A stretch of 17,759 nt of DNA from Veillonella sp. AM51-8BH (GCF_003463825.1 NZ_QSDY01000036.1:1-17759), one strand, 5' to 3'. Shown: positions 7,404 to 16,789, counted from the stretch's first letter. The notes: a model not told the origin generated them from the letters alone. Made by a program: numbers and translations.

Positions 7404-8075
7404 TTATCTAGATGTAGCAAGCATAACCATGCCCACCAATATGCCAATAAAGGCTACTGGAATTAAAGATGCCAAAAGCCCAATACCAAATGTTGCTAGA
7501 CGTCCCTTTTCGATTTGACGTGCCATAAGTGTTAAGCTCAACCAGAAATACCAAATGTATAAGACAATTTGCAAAATAATATAGGTAAAATTAATAATAT
7601 GCAAAATAATCTGAGGTGCGTAAATATCTAAGTTTAACCCTTGAATGATAAGAATCAAAATCACTTGAACAATCGATAAAACAAGGGATATGAACATAGA
7701 ATATGCACTTTCATACCAACAAATTTTTAGTATAGACTCATAATTAGTATGAGCACCAAATTTATTAGCCACTGAACTAAAGAGCACTGAATAAATAGCT
7801 AATACAGCAAATGCACTTAATGCATAAAAGACTAGTGCAAAAAATCCTGCTCCAGCCATAACTCCCAACGCAGCTCCTAGCTGTAAAGGTGAAGCACCTA
7901 GGGAATAGGACATGCCCGCTTGTATAATCCAACTCACAAGCATACTAATAACAAGCATCCCCATGGCACAAGCAAACCCTCGTTGAGTTGTACCAAATTC
8001 AACGATTTCTGGAATGCCACGTTTAAATGGCGCTCTAATAAGTGCCCAAAGATCTAAATACCATTTTCGTTCCAT
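7404..8075 (-). CDS. Yip1-like multi-pass membrane protein D
   Basis: A 223-residue protein. The N-terminus reads MERKWYLDLWALIRAPFKRG then IPEIVEFGTTQRGF, parallel to protein A (LLVRSPKKGIDEIFWFGTLEKG). About five hydrophobic segments follow, including MGMLVISMLVSWIIQAGM, AGAGFFALVFYALSAFAVLA, FISLVLSIVQVILILIIQ, ILQIVLYIWYFWLSLTLM and FGIGLLASLIPVAFIGILVG. This layout fits bacterial Yip1-domain proteins. The ribosome binding site GGAGGGG is strong. An extended -10 promoter lies about 45 bases upstream and a terminator follows, so it is probably transcribed alone. No catalytic motif is visible and its function is unknown. Confidence 0.8.
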   Translation of the reverse strand: MERKWYLDLWALIRAPFKRGIPEIVEFGTTQRGFACAMGMLVISMLVSWIIQAGMSYSLGASPLQLGAALGVMAGAGFFALVFYALSAFAVLAIYSVLFSSVANKFGAHTNYESILKICWYESAYSMFISLVLSIVQVILILIIQGLNLDIYAPQIILHIINFTYIILQIVLYIWYFWLSLTLMARQIEKGRLATFGIGLLASLIPVAFIGILVGMVMLATSR

Positions 8076-8117
8076 ATGTTCCCCTCCAAATACATCAAAA
8101 GCACATATATTTCTATC

Positions 8118-8146
8118 ATTGTATCATAATACACTTTTAAATTAAA
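8118..8146 (-). promoter_or_regulatory. Candidate promoter of membrane protein D
   Basis: Read on the minus strand, TTTAAT (8146-8141) is followed after 17 bases by TACAAT (8123-8118), preceded by TATGA as an extended -10. The same TATGATACAAT lies upstream of the FliB-like gene. Confidence 0.5.
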
Positions 8147-8183
8147 TATAAATTTATTGTAAATTATGCAAACAAATATAGTA

Positions 8184-8221
8184 ATAAAAAAGTTGATAGA
8201 CACCTAATAGCATCTATCAAC
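8184..8221 (-). terminator. Terminator of the Fic / membrane protein E operon
   Basis: The stem GTTGATAGA / TCTATCAAC (8192-8200, 8213-8221) has a 12-base loop and is followed on the minus strand by T6 and further T-rich sequence. It sits 20 bases past the stop at 8241. Confidence 0.8.
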
Positions 8222-8240
8222 ATTTCCATTACATATGTAT

Positions 8241-8810
8241 TTAAAGAGACATAGACAACATAATGCCACCTATGCCAAAGACAAAGGATACGATATAAAA
8301 TGCAATACCAGTTATCCAAGGACTCAATCCAAATTGCTTAGACATCAGTTGCGCCATGATAATGACATTAAATAGTTCTATGGTGCTTAATCCACCGGAT
8401 CCGCCTTTAGTATGTAAATCCAAGAAAAGATAAATAGGCGCAGCAAAAAGTACGAAAATCAAATGAATCCAACTAGTAATACAACTATTTAAAAGCATGT
8501 CTGCCACAAGTTGCTTATATGTAACCTGCCCCTTAAAGACCTTAAAAATACCATATAAAATACCAGAAGATACAAGAACAAACGCTACAATTCCAAGCAC
8601 ATATCCTATAAGAGGAACTGCTTCAAGTTCTATAGGGCCTATAACCTCCCAAATAAATGTTTTAAAAAATGGACTCTTTGGGATAATTAGCGTTAATATA
8701 TATAATCCCAAGTCAGTTATAATTGCTGATACCACAGCTAATAACAACATATTTTTAACAGTGATAAAACGCATCCATTTTTCTATATATGGGCCAAACA
8801 TACCATTCAT
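8241..8810 (-). CDS. Multi-pass membrane protein E, Yip1-like, downstream of fic
   Basis: A 189-residue protein with about five hydrophobic segments: NMLLLAVVSAIITDLGLYIL, IGYVLGIVAFVLVSSGILYG, WIHLIFVLFAAPIYLFLDL, a weaker one near IELFNVIIMAQLMS, and ITGIAFYIVSFVFGIGGIM. Size and topology resemble the Yip1-like proteins at 5137-8075. The start lies 11 bases after the fic stop, and its ribosome binding site (TAAGGT) overlaps the fic stop region. This indicates one transcript ending at terminator 8184-8221. No enzymatic motif is seen. Whether it has anything to do with Fic activity is unknown. Confidence 0.78.
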   Translation of the reverse strand: MNGMFGPYIEKWMRFITVKNMLLLAVVSAIITDLGLYILTLIIPKSPFFKTFIWEVIGPIELEAVPLIGYVLGIVAFVLVSSGILYGIFKVFKGQVTYKQLVADMLLNSCITSWIHLIFVLFAAPIYLFLDLHTKGGSGGLSTIELFNVIIMAQLMSKQFGLSPWITGIAFYIVSFVFGIGGIMLSMSL

Positions 8811-8821
8811 AATTCTATACC

Positions 8822-9427
8822 TTATAAGTCTTCACTTTTAAATAATTGATATCCTTCAAAATAATAACTATGGTCAAGGCCTTTCATAAATAGTTCTCGA
8901 TTATTGATATCACTCGTAAGTGCCTTAGCTAGAACAGTTTTTATTTCTAGGTCATATACTGGACTTCGTTCCATAGCAGACAAATATTGCTCTTTATCCA
9001 CCTGACTCCAATCGATGGTCTTTTGTAATTCTGTACACAACATATGATCAAGCCATAATCGCATACTACGACCATTACCGTCTCTAAAAGGATGAGCGAC
9101 ATTCATTTCAACATACTTTTCTACAATTTCATCAAAAGTAGATTGCGGCATATCTTCAATGGTTCTAACTGCTTCAGCAAGATACATGACAGGAACAAAG
9201 CGGAAATTGCCTTTAGCAATATTCACACTTCGTAATGCACCAGCAAAATCATATATATCTTGGAATAATATAGTATGGATTCTTTGCAAGGTAGTCCACG
9301 TACCACTAGGCATATCATTAAGTAAGTTTTCTTCAAACAATGTTGTTGCCGCTTTTTTACTAATTCGTTCTTCTTCTCTAGCCAATGTTGGGGAATCGGT
9401 AATCCCCAATCTATTAGTGATAACCAT
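8822..9427 (-). CDS. fic: Fic family protein adenylyltransferase, class III (C-terminal self-inhibition)
   Basis: A 201-residue Fic-domain enzyme. The catalytic motif HPFRDGNGRSMR is at residues 112-123, with His112 the expected base and Asp116 and the GNGR arm the nucleotide and metal site. Fic enzymes usually transfer AMP from ATP to hydroxyl side chains of target proteins. The C-terminal DHSYYFEGY fits the inhibitory (S/T)xxxE(G/N) motif as Ser187-Glu191-Gly192, which in class III Fic proteins blocks productive ATP binding. That would explain why no separate antitoxin gene is present. A strong AAAAGGAGG precedes the ATG. Membrane protein E follows 11 bases later. The target is unknown, and the role could be self-regulation, a toxin-like function or a housekeeping one. 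Confidence 0.93.
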   Translation of the reverse strand: MVITNRLGITDSPTLAREEERISKKAATTLFEENLLNDMPSGTWTTLQRIHTILFQDIYDFAGALRSVNIAKGNFRFVPVMYLAEAVRTIEDMPQSTFDEIVEKYVEMNVAHPFRDGNGRSMRLWLDHMLCTELQKTIDWSQVDKEQYLSAMERSPVYDLEIKTVLAKALTSDINNRELFMKGLDHSYYFEGYQLFKSEDL

Positions 9428-9525
9428 GTTGGACCTCCTTTTAATTTATTTTCATTATATATATTATACTATAGGCCCCAAAATTATAGATATTACAACT
9501 TTAAATCTTACGCACAATGCGTAGA

Positions 9526-9560
9526 ACTAAAAAAAAGCAGCCCTATAAGGGCTGCTTTTT
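9526..9560 (-). terminator. Terminator after znuA
   Basis: The 13-bp perfect stem AAAAAGCAGCCCT / AGGGCTGCTTTTT (9532-9544, 9548-9560) has a 3-base loop and a T-rich tail on the minus strand, immediately after the znuA stop. Confidence 0.9.
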
Positions 9561-9568
9561 CGTTCATC

Positions 9569-10474
9569 TTATTGTAAAGATGCTGCAATTTTTGTAAGGT
9601 TTTCATCCATACGTTCTAGGTATGTTTTATTATCTTCGTTGCTTTCGATTGTGTAAATAGTTTCTACCTTAGCACCAACTTCGCTTGCCAAAGTTTTAGA
9701 AACTTCTGGGCTAGCCATTTCTTCTGCAAAGATAGTAGTAATATTGTTTTCTTTACAATATTTGATGAGTTCAGCCAATTGAGCCGCATTTGGTTCACCT
9801 TCGGCAAATACATCTTCTACACTATTTTGTTCTAACCCAAAGTCACGGCATAAGTACGCAAATGCTGCATGACCAGTAACGAAGTTTTTATGAGGAGCTT
9901 TAGCGAATTGATCTTCGTATTTTTTGATCATTGCATCTAATTTAGCAACATATTCATTATAGTTCTTTTCATAGTAATCTTTGTTTGCTGGGTCAGCTTT
10001 TACGAAAGCATCTTTAATATTTTTCACTTCGATTTTCACATTTTTCAAAGATAACCATGCATGAGGATCTTCTGCACCATGTTCTTTAATTTCTTCAGGA
10101 TCAGTATTTTTGATAGCTTCTACGCCCTCTGTAGCTACAACAGTGATGAGTTTACTATTTTTAGCTGCATCAATCGCTTGTTGTGCCCAAGGTTCCATAC
10201 CAAAACCGTTGTATACGAATACTTGAGCTGTTGCCAATTGTTTCATATTTTCAGGTTTCAACTCGAAATCATGTGGCTCTACGCCATCTGGAATAATAGT
10301 AGATACCTCTACCTTGTCACCACCAATAGCTTTTGCAAATTCAGCCATGGCATTAAAACTTGTTACCACTTGGATCTTCTTACCTGCTTGTTCCTTCGGT
10401 GCATCATTACCACAGCCTGCAAATAAAGCAGCCATCATAATGCCTATCATTAACAAAACCAGCTTCTTGACCAT
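9569..10474 (-). CDS. znuA: Zinc-type metal ABC transporter, substrate-binding lipoprotein
   Basis: Cluster A-I solute-binding lipoprotein that captures zinc (manganese cannot be excluded) outside the inner membrane and delivers it to ZnuB. The lipobox LFAGC ends at Cys21. Expected metal ligands are His68 in GVEPHDFE, His138 in EDPHAWLS and His202 in TGHAAFAYL, with an acidic residue likely near the C-terminus. The usual His-rich loop is short and acidic here (TDPEEIKEHGAED). At 301 residues the length is normal. It is divergent from znuC, with a 147-base shared control region that contains a candidate zinc-responsive operator. The ribosome binding site AAAGGAGG is strong. Confidence 0.93.
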   Translation of the reverse strand: MVKKLVLLMIGIMMAALFAGCGNDAPKEQAGKKIQVVTSFNAMAEFAKAIGGDKVEVSTIIPDGVEPHDFELKPENMKQLATAQVFVYNGFGMEPWAQQAIDAAKNSKLITVVATEGVEAIKNTDPEEIKEHGAEDPHAWLSLKNVKIEVKNIKDAFVKADPANKDYYEKNYNEYVAKLDAMIKKYEDQFAKAPHKNFVTGHAAFAYLCRDFGLEQNSVEDVFAEGEPNAAQLAELIKYCKENNITTIFAEEMASPEVSKTLASEVGAKVETIYTIESNEDNKTYLERMDENLTKIAASLQ

Positions 10475-10515
10475 CGTAGTCCTCCTTTGTGAAATCCTGA
10501 TCGCTATGCTTTCAT

Positions 10516-10532
10516 AGAATAGTAACCATTCT
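10516..10532. promoter_or_regulatory. Candidate Zur/Fur operator between znuA and znuC
   Basis: The dyad AGAAT-AGTAACC-ATTCT lies in the divergent control region. Read on the minus strand, GGTTACTATTCT matches 10 of 12 bases of GGTAGCTATTCT, which occurs twice before the Fur-family gene. The link to that regulator is inference. Confidence 0.5.
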
Positions 10533-10553
10533 TTAGTTGCAGTTGCGACTCAG

Positions 10554-10582
10554 TTGCATTTGTAATATAGTTATAGTATAAA
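10554..10582 (+). promoter_or_regulatory. Candidate znuC promoter
   Basis: TTGCAT (10554-10559) and TATAAA (10577-10582) are exactly 17 bases apart, 40 bases before the znuC start. The -35 is embedded in three AGTTGC repeats (10535, 10541, 10552) that could be an additional control site. Confidence 0.6.
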
Positions 10583-10621
10583 CTTACTCAAGATTTTGTC
10601 AATTAGAAAAGTGGTTTTTAT

Positions 10622-11417
<796 letters not shown>

Positions 11418-11425
<8 letters not shown>

Positions 11426-12235
11426 TTATGATTTCATGCAAAATGCCTTCTTCGTAGCCATCTGCATTTCTCTATTATGTCCATGTATTGGTATTTTCAT
11501 GGTACTTCGCCGGTCTAGTATGATTGGCGACACCATGAGCCACGCATCGCTAGCAGGTATTACATTAGGCTTATTAACAAATACTAATCCTATCTTAGGG
11601 GCTTTCATCTTTACTGCTATTTGCGGTGCCCTCATCGAGTTCTTGCGGAAATACTTTTCCCACCATCTCGATTTGATCCTAACCATCATCTTGTCACTTA
11701 GTATTGGTACTGCTATTACGCTAATTAGTTCTGGCAAGTTGAAGCTAACGCTAATGTGTTCTTCTTCGGCAGTATCTTAACCGTAAATACAACAGATATG
11801 ATTAGCATTGCAGCATTAACTATTCTATCTGTTTTAACCTTATATTTCTTATATAACTCACTCCTCTACATCGCCTATGATGAAGAGGCAGCTCGTGTAG
11901 CCGGTGTTAAGGTTGATTTTATCAATTACATCTTTGCTATCTTGATGGCTGCAGCCGTATCCATTTCTATTAAAATCGTCGGTGTTCTCGTATTAAGTGC
12001 TATGATTGCCTTACCTGTAGCATCGGCATTACAACTAGAAAAAGGATTTAGGACCACATTACTCTGTTCTATTGGATTTAGTTTGCTAGCCATGGTCATC
12101 GGCCTATTCGGATCCTACTATCTCAACGTAGCTCCAGGTGGTTTTGTATCTCTCACATCGGTGGCAATTCTACTCGTAGTATTAGTTATCAAAAATATCA
12201 GAACTATCCTACGCCGTATGCAATTTAGCAAGTAA
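11418..12235 (+). CDS. znuB: Zinc-type metal ABC transporter, permease (frame disrupted)
   Basis: Inner-membrane channel of the ZnuABC importer. The ATG at 11418 lies inside the end of znuC and is preceded by AAGGAGG. The first frame covers MFSYDFMQNAFFVAICISLL, MVLRRSSMIGDTMSHASLAG and SIGTAITLISSGKL, then runs to a false stop at 11780. The family sequence goes on in another frame as EANANVFFFGSIL, AYDEEAARVAGV and SIKIVGVLVLSAMIALPVA, ending at 12235. One extra base at 11740/11741 (AAGTTGGAAGCT instead of AAGTTGAAGCT) restores KLEANANVFFF and a 272-residue protein of normal length. As read, the permease would be broken, which makes no sense beside intact znuA and znuC. A sequencing deletion is the likeliest cause. 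Confidence 0.88.
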
Positions 12236-12257
12236 CCAAAGATAATCATCAATATAT

Positions 12258-12295
12258 AGGTAGCTATTCTATTAGTAAAATAAGGTAGCTATTCT
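12258..12295 (+). promoter_or_regulatory. Two 13-bp direct repeats upstream of the Fur-family gene
   Basis: AGGTAGCTATTCT occurs at 12258-12270 and 12283-12295, 25 bases apart, in the 129-base gap between znuB and the regulator. A 10/12 match lies between znuA and znuC. This suggests an operator for autoregulation. Confidence 0.55.
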
Positions 12296-12364
12296 GTGCA
12301 AAATAAATTATCTACTTATACTTGTGTAGCATGTTTAGTATTAAAACAGAATCGAAAGAGCGTT

Positions 12365-12775
12365 ATGAATACAACAAATTGGCCTGAAGGCATAAAAAAG
12401 ACCAAACAGCGCGAAGCCATTTGGTCCGTATTAACAACTACAGATAAACCCATTACTGCTATGGAAATCGCAGAGCGATTAGGTGATGGTAGCACCACAT
12501 GGATGTCAACTATCTACCGTACCCTTGAATTATTAGAAACAAAAGATATTGTTACCCGTACAACACTCATGGGCAGCGATATGGCATATTATGAGATAAC
12601 CCCTCATACGCATCGTCACTATGCAGTATGTACTAAATGTGGCGCCATGATTCCGCTCCACACCTGTCCTGTTGTAGAAATACCACAGGAACTAACAGAT
12701 GCAGGCTTCACGGTGACAGAACATCATCTAGAAATTGCGGGGATCTGTAAAAACTGCAAGAATAAAGGCTTGTAA
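12365..12775 (+). CDS. zur: Fur-family metal regulator, probably Zur
   Basis: A 136-residue DNA-binding repressor. I chose the ATG at 12365. The longer in-frame GTG at 12296 abuts the direct repeats and would add residues unlike the family. The N-terminal winged helix includes KTKQREAIW, then PITAMEIAERL and the recognition helix STIYRTLELL (48-57). The dimer domain has HTHRHYAVCTKCG and ends ICKNCKNKGL, with two CxxC pairs (Cys89/Cys92 and Cys128/Cys131) for structural zinc. Its place after znuCB and the shared candidate operator suggest zinc-dependent control of uptake. Sequence alone cannot exclude another Fur-family specificity. The ribosome binding site is weak (GAAAGAG). Confidence 0.88.
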   Translation: MNTTNWPEGIKKTKQREAIWSVLTTTDKPITAMEIAERLGDGSTTWMSTIYRTLELLETKDIVTRTTLMGSDMAYYEITPHTHRHYAVCTKCGAMIPLHTCPVVEIPQELTDAGFTVTEHHLEIAGICKNCKNKGL

Positions 12776-12796
12776 AAATCTATAAGTAAATGCAAG

Positions 12797-12830
12797 AAAA
12801 AGGACGTAACTTTAAGAGATACGTCCTTTT
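12797..12830. terminator. Bidirectional terminator between zur and dcu
   Basis: The stem AAAAGGACGTA / TACGTCCTTTT (12798-12808, 12820-12830) has an 11-base loop between two convergent genes. Confidence 0.85.
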
Positions 12831-12874
12831 GTAATTTTATTATCTTTTGTATTAGCCTTAATTAGCTTTCACCA

Positions 12875-14214
12875 TTACAACATCAATGGAGCAACTACAA
12901 AGCCAAGTGCTACTGAAATCGCGATGGCAAGTACACCAGGGATGAAGAACGGATGGTTAAATACAAGCTTACCGATTCGTGTTGAGCCGGTATCGTCCAT
13001 TTGTACAGCCCCCAAAAGTGTTGGGTATGTAGGCAATACGAAGAGTGCAGATACGGCTGCGAAGGAAGCGATAATAATGTATACGGATCCTGGGTTCTCT
13101 GGCGTAATGCCGAGAGCTAGAATTACAGCTGGTACCAATGCTTGTGTAGTCGCCGCTTGGCTATAAAGCAATGTACTAGCAAAGAAGAATGCTACAGCTA
13201 ATAGGAATGGATATGCTGTTACCAAGCTAGATGCAAGAGCTTTAATTTCAGGGATATGACCTTTTACAAAAGTATCGCCCAACCATGCTACGCCTAATAC
13301 GCAGACACATGCGGATAAACCGGATTTAAATGTGCTTGTATTAACAAGTTGTGCTGTATCAATTTTACAGAAGAATGTAATAGCCGCTGCAATTACCATC
13401 ATGAAACCAACGATGGCATCATTTCGACCAAAAATAACAGGTTTAATAAGACCAATGTTCTTGGAGATGGCAGTTGCATAGAATACGATACAAATAATAC
13501 CAATCAAGAAAATCAATACAGAAGTTTTTGCACCTGGTTTCAAGTGGAAATCAGCACTCTTTTCACGAGGTGGAGCCACATGACCTGCTGCCAAACGTTC
13601 TTGGTAAACTGGATCGGAAGACAAATCATTATTTGCAAAGGTAGACATGATAAATGCCGTAATCATAACCGCTACGAATGTTGTAGAAATACAGATGGCA
13701 AGCAATGTTGGATAGTTTACACCATATGGTTCAAGGAAACCACTCATAGCAACTACTGCTGCAGATACTGGGCTCGCTGTAATACCAATTTGGCTTGCTA
13801 CAACGGCGATGGATAATGGTACAGATGCTTAATGTTTTCACTTTTCGCCACCTCTACGATTACTGGAATCATAGAGAATGCTGTATGACCTGTACCTGCC
13901 AATAGCGTTAAGAAGTACGTAACTGTTGGTGCTAAGTAGTTGATATGCTTAGGATTTTTACGCAAAATACCTTCTGCAATACGCACCAAATAATCGAGAC
14001 CGCCAGCGAGTTGTAAAGCACAAATAGCAGCGATAGCAGACATGATGATGAGAATTACATCCCAAGGAATCTGCCCTGGGAACATTCCCATGCCGAGGCT
14101 TAACAACACTACACCAAGGCCGCCAGCGTAACCGATGCCCATACCACCTAGACGAACGCCGAGAAAGATGGCACCAAATAAAATAATAACTTGCATAATT
14201 ACATAAATGTCCAT
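12875..14214 (-). CDS. Anaerobic C4-dicarboxylate transporter, DcuA/DcuB family (frame disrupted)
   Basis: Inner-membrane exchanger of fumarate, malate, aspartate and succinate, used in anaerobic fumarate respiration or succinate-forming metabolism. The ATG at 14214 has AAAGGAGGT upstream. The first frame has LGGMGIGYAGGLGVVLLSLG, LQLAGGLDYLVRIAEGILRK, then NPKHINYLAPTVTYFLTLLA and GTGHTAFSMIPVI, all typical of Dcu. It breaks after SENIK. The other frame continues SVPLSIAVVASQIG and ITASPVSAAVVAMSG to VVAPLML at 12875. One extra G near 13826-13827 (plus strand) restores SENIKPSVPL and 446 residues, the normal length. Which of DcuA or DcuB it is cannot be settled from sequence by eye. Confidence 0.9.
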
Positions 14215-14325
14215 ACGATGACCTCCTTTATACGTATATAGTATCATAGATATGCAAAAATATCATCGAATTTTCACAATGTATAGTCTATAGTTTAAAG
14301 ACTTACCGAAACATTATACGCTAAA

Positions 14326-14388
14326 CATATAAAAAGCTATATATGCCGCCGACTCTAGAACCGTAGAATCATGACATATATAGCTTTT
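14326..14388 (-). terminator. Terminator after bioA
   Basis: The 14-bp perfect stem AAAAGCTATATATG / CATATATAGCTTTT (14332-14345, 14375-14388) encloses a 29-base loop that holds a smaller imperfect dyad. The T tail on the minus strand is short. Confidence 0.75.
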
Positions 14389-14430
14389 ACGTTTACCTTA
14401 AATCTTTATAAAATACTTAGACGTAAATTG

Positions 14431-15819
14431 TTATAGAATTATTGGGCGTAAATCTTCGAGGATTCCCTCTTCTTCTGTAGCGCGTTGGATACTTTCACCA
14501 ACAATGCGAACCATATCCTCTAATTGCTCCACAGTGGACGCCAATGGCGGCATGAGGATCACCACATCACCGATTGGACGGCAGATGAGGCCTTGTTCAC
14601 GAGCAAGGATAGCCACCTTAGCACCTACCGCATCATTTGGACGGTATGCTTCATGAGTAGCCACATCTTTTTCAAGTTCGATCCCTACGATGAGACCTCG
14701 TTGACGAACCTCTTTAACATGTTTCAAGTTTTCAATTGGCTTCAATGCATTGGTGAAAGCCTCAATTTTCTTAGGTAATCCTTCGATAACCTTTTCATCG
14801 CGGAATACTTTCAACGAAGCTAATGCAACGGCACAAGCCAAGGCATTACCTGTATAGGAGTGTCCATGGTAGAAGGTTTTCTTTTCTTCAAATGTGCCGA
14901 GGAAGGCATCGAATACACGTTGTGTAGTCAATGTGGCAGCGAGAGGCATATAACCGCCAGTAATGCCTTTAGACAAGGTCATAAAGTCTGGCGCCACACC
15001 TTCGTGTTCACAGGCAAAGAATTTACCAGTACGGCCAAAGCCTGTGGCTACTTCATCGACAATGAGGAATACATCATGTTTCGCCGTTAATTCACGAACC
15101 CGTTTCAAATAGCCATGAGGCATTACGAGCATGCCTGCTGCAGCTTGTACTAATGGTTCCATAACGAGAGCCGTGATTTCATCACCCTCTTCATTGAGGA
15201 TGCGTTCTAGTTCAGCCAAAGATTCTTCAAAGGCTTTTTCTCGATCAGCTACGTCGCGATATACGCCAGGGCTTGGCAATGTCAAAGGTTTGAATAATAA
15301 ATTATGGAATACTTGGTGGAATAATTGAATACCACCTACAGATACGGTGCCTAATGTATCCCCATGATAGCCCGCATTGAGGGCAATGAACTTAGTTTTC
15401 TTCGTTTGTCCCACAAGTTGGCGGTATTGGTAGGCCATCTTGATAGCCACTTCAATAGCCGTACTGCCATCATCGGATAAGAATACTTTATTTAAGCCTT
15501 CTGGCGCTAGCTCTACCAATTCTTTACACAACTGTGCAGATGGTGGGCTTACAAGACCAAGCAATGTACTATGGGCAATTTTATCCACTTGTTCCTTCAA
15601 GGCTTGATTTAATACAGGATGATTGTGTCCATGAATGTTAACCCATAAGGAAGATACACCGTCATAATACTTTTTACCGTTCTCATCGATGAGGTATACC
15701 CCCTCACCACGTTCGATTACTACTGGTTCTTGTGCTAACCAATCTTGCATTTGTGTAAATGGATGCCATACAAACTCATGGTCCCACTGTGCTGCTTGTG
15801 AAAGCTGTTTCTCTGCCAT
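14431..15819 (-). CDS. bioA: Adenosylmethionine--8-amino-7-oxononanoate aminotransferase
   Basis: PLP enzyme of biotin synthesis. It transfers an amino group from S-adenosylmethionine to KAPA, giving DAPA. It is a 462-residue class III aminotransferase. Visible marks are HPFTQMQDW and YDGVSSLWVNIHGHNHP at the substrate side, the phosphate-binding DDGSTAIEVA (116-125), NAGYHGDTLG, IVDEVATGFGRTG with Asp255 facing the pyridine nitrogen, and the Schiff-base Lys284 in TLSKGITGGY. The start has GAGGTGA upstream. It lies 120 bases downstream of bioD on the same strand with no terminator between them, so it forms a bioD-bioA operon. No other bio genes are in the window. Confidence 0.96.
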   Translation of the reverse strand: MAEKQLSQAAQWDHEFVWHPFTQMQDWLAQEPVVIERGEGVYLIDENGKKYYDGVSSLWVNIHGHNHPVLNQALKEQVDKIAHSTLLGLVSPPSAQLCKELVELAPEGLNKVFLSDDGSTAIEVAIKMAYQYRQLVGQTKKTKFIALNAGYHGDTLGTVSVGGIQLFHQVFHNLLFKPLTLPSPGVYRDVADREKAFEESLAELERILNEEGDEITALVMEPLVQAAAGMLVMPHGYLKRVRELTAKHDVFLIVDEVATGFGRTGKFFACEHEGVAPDFMTLSKGITGGYMPLAATLTTQRVFDAFLGTFEEKKTFYHGHSYTGNALACAVALASLKVFRDEKVIEGLPKKIEAFTNALKPIENLKHVKEVRQRGLIVGIELEKDVATHEAYRPNDAVGAKVAILAREQGLICRPIGDVVILMPPLASTVEQLEDMVRIVGESIQRATEEEGILEDLRPIIL

Positions 15820-15939
15820 TTCGTCACCTCATACGTACAAATTCTACAAACTATAACTCTCAATACCTATAATACTCAATTACTATAACAGTCTATTACC
15901 ATAAATAATTAGTCTAAATTAAATTACAATATCTAACTA

Positions 15940-16692
15940 CTATATACCTAATACTGTATTCCATACCTTCTTAGAATCCACAAAGGATCGAGCCCAACCA
16001 AGCTGAACCTTTTGAATATCTGGCCCTTGGTATGGCGGTACAACAGCTACTACAGGAATACCTGTGTATCGTTCCATATCCTCTACATTTGTTTTCAATA
16101 AGAATGGATCTACTGCCGTTGTATCATTTACGATGATAGCTTTCACCTCAATACCATGCATCTTCGCGTATTCACAAGTCAAAATCGCGCGGTTAATGGA
16201 GCCCAATCGTCCATCAGCTACAACGATGGCTGGTAATTTAATATCTTTCATTAAATCCGTGAATGTTTTATCGCCGTAAAGAGGTGTTGTAATACCACCA
16301 GCACCTTCTACAAAGGTTAGATCATAGCGATTAACAACATCTAATGTATGAGCTACTACACCATCATAATCGATTTCTATACCAGATAACTCTGCAGCAA
16401 GGCGGGGAGAAAAATCACCTGCGATAGCATACGGATTAACCTCATGACGACGAGATTCCGGAATGCCTGCAGAACGCATCAAATGCGTAGCATCCTTACT
16501 TTCAAGATCCACATTATAATTATCCTCATCCATCGTTACACATTCAGGAAAAGGTACCGCACTAGAGGACACTGGTTTAACCATACCAACCGCAAAACCA
16601 TCATCTACAGCCATGGCCCCTAACAGCCCGGTCACAAACGTCTTGCCTACATCCGTATCTGTACCAATTATAGAAATACCTAACTGCTTCAT
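15940..16692 (-). CDS. bioD: Dethiobiotin synthase
   Basis: ATP-dependent enzyme that closes the ureido ring of DAPA with CO2 to form dethiobiotin, the step after BioA. The 250-residue product has the P-loop variant GTDTDVGKT (10-18), the substrate lysine motif VKPVSSS (Lys39), the FVEGAGGITTPL loop, and the VADGRLGSINRAILT and VVAVVPP segments typical of BioD. The ribosome binding site GAGGAGA is good. It is the first gene of the bioD-bioA operon. A BirA-like dyad lies about 35 bases before the start, which suggests biotin-dependent repression. Confidence 0.95.
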   Translation of the reverse strand: MKQLGISIIGTDTDVGKTFVTGLLGAMAVDDGFAVGMVKPVSSSAVPFPECVTMDEDNYNVDLESKDATHLMRSAGIPESRRHEVNPYAIAGDFSPRLAAELSGIEIDYDGVVAHTLDVVNRYDLTFVEGAGGITTPLYGDKTFTDLMKDIKLPAIVVADGRLGSINRAILTCEYAKMHGIEVKAIIVNDTTAVDPFLLKTNVEDMERYTGIPVVAVVPPYQGPDIQKVQLGWARSFVDSKKVWNTVLGI

Positions 16693-16726
16693 ACATGTCT
16701 CCTCTCAGCGATACTTAACGCCGCAT

Positions 16727-16759
16727 AGGTTAACTAATTTATGTGAGTAAGTTTACAAT
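16727..16759. promoter_or_regulatory. BirA-like biotin operator upstream of bioD
   Basis: AGGTTAACT (16727-16735) and AGTTTACAA (16750-16758) form an imperfect dyad 14 bases apart. BirA sites in Firmicutes pair TTGTTAACC-like and GGTTAACAA-like halves with about this spacing. The match is partial. No birA gene is in the window. Confidence 0.5.
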
Positions 16760-16789
16760 CTAATTACAATATACAGCCAAACGGAATAT

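Noticed and set aside
13349..13816. 155-codon plus-strand frame
   Set aside because: Antisense shadow of the Dcu transporter, with improbable Cys/Asn-rich composition.
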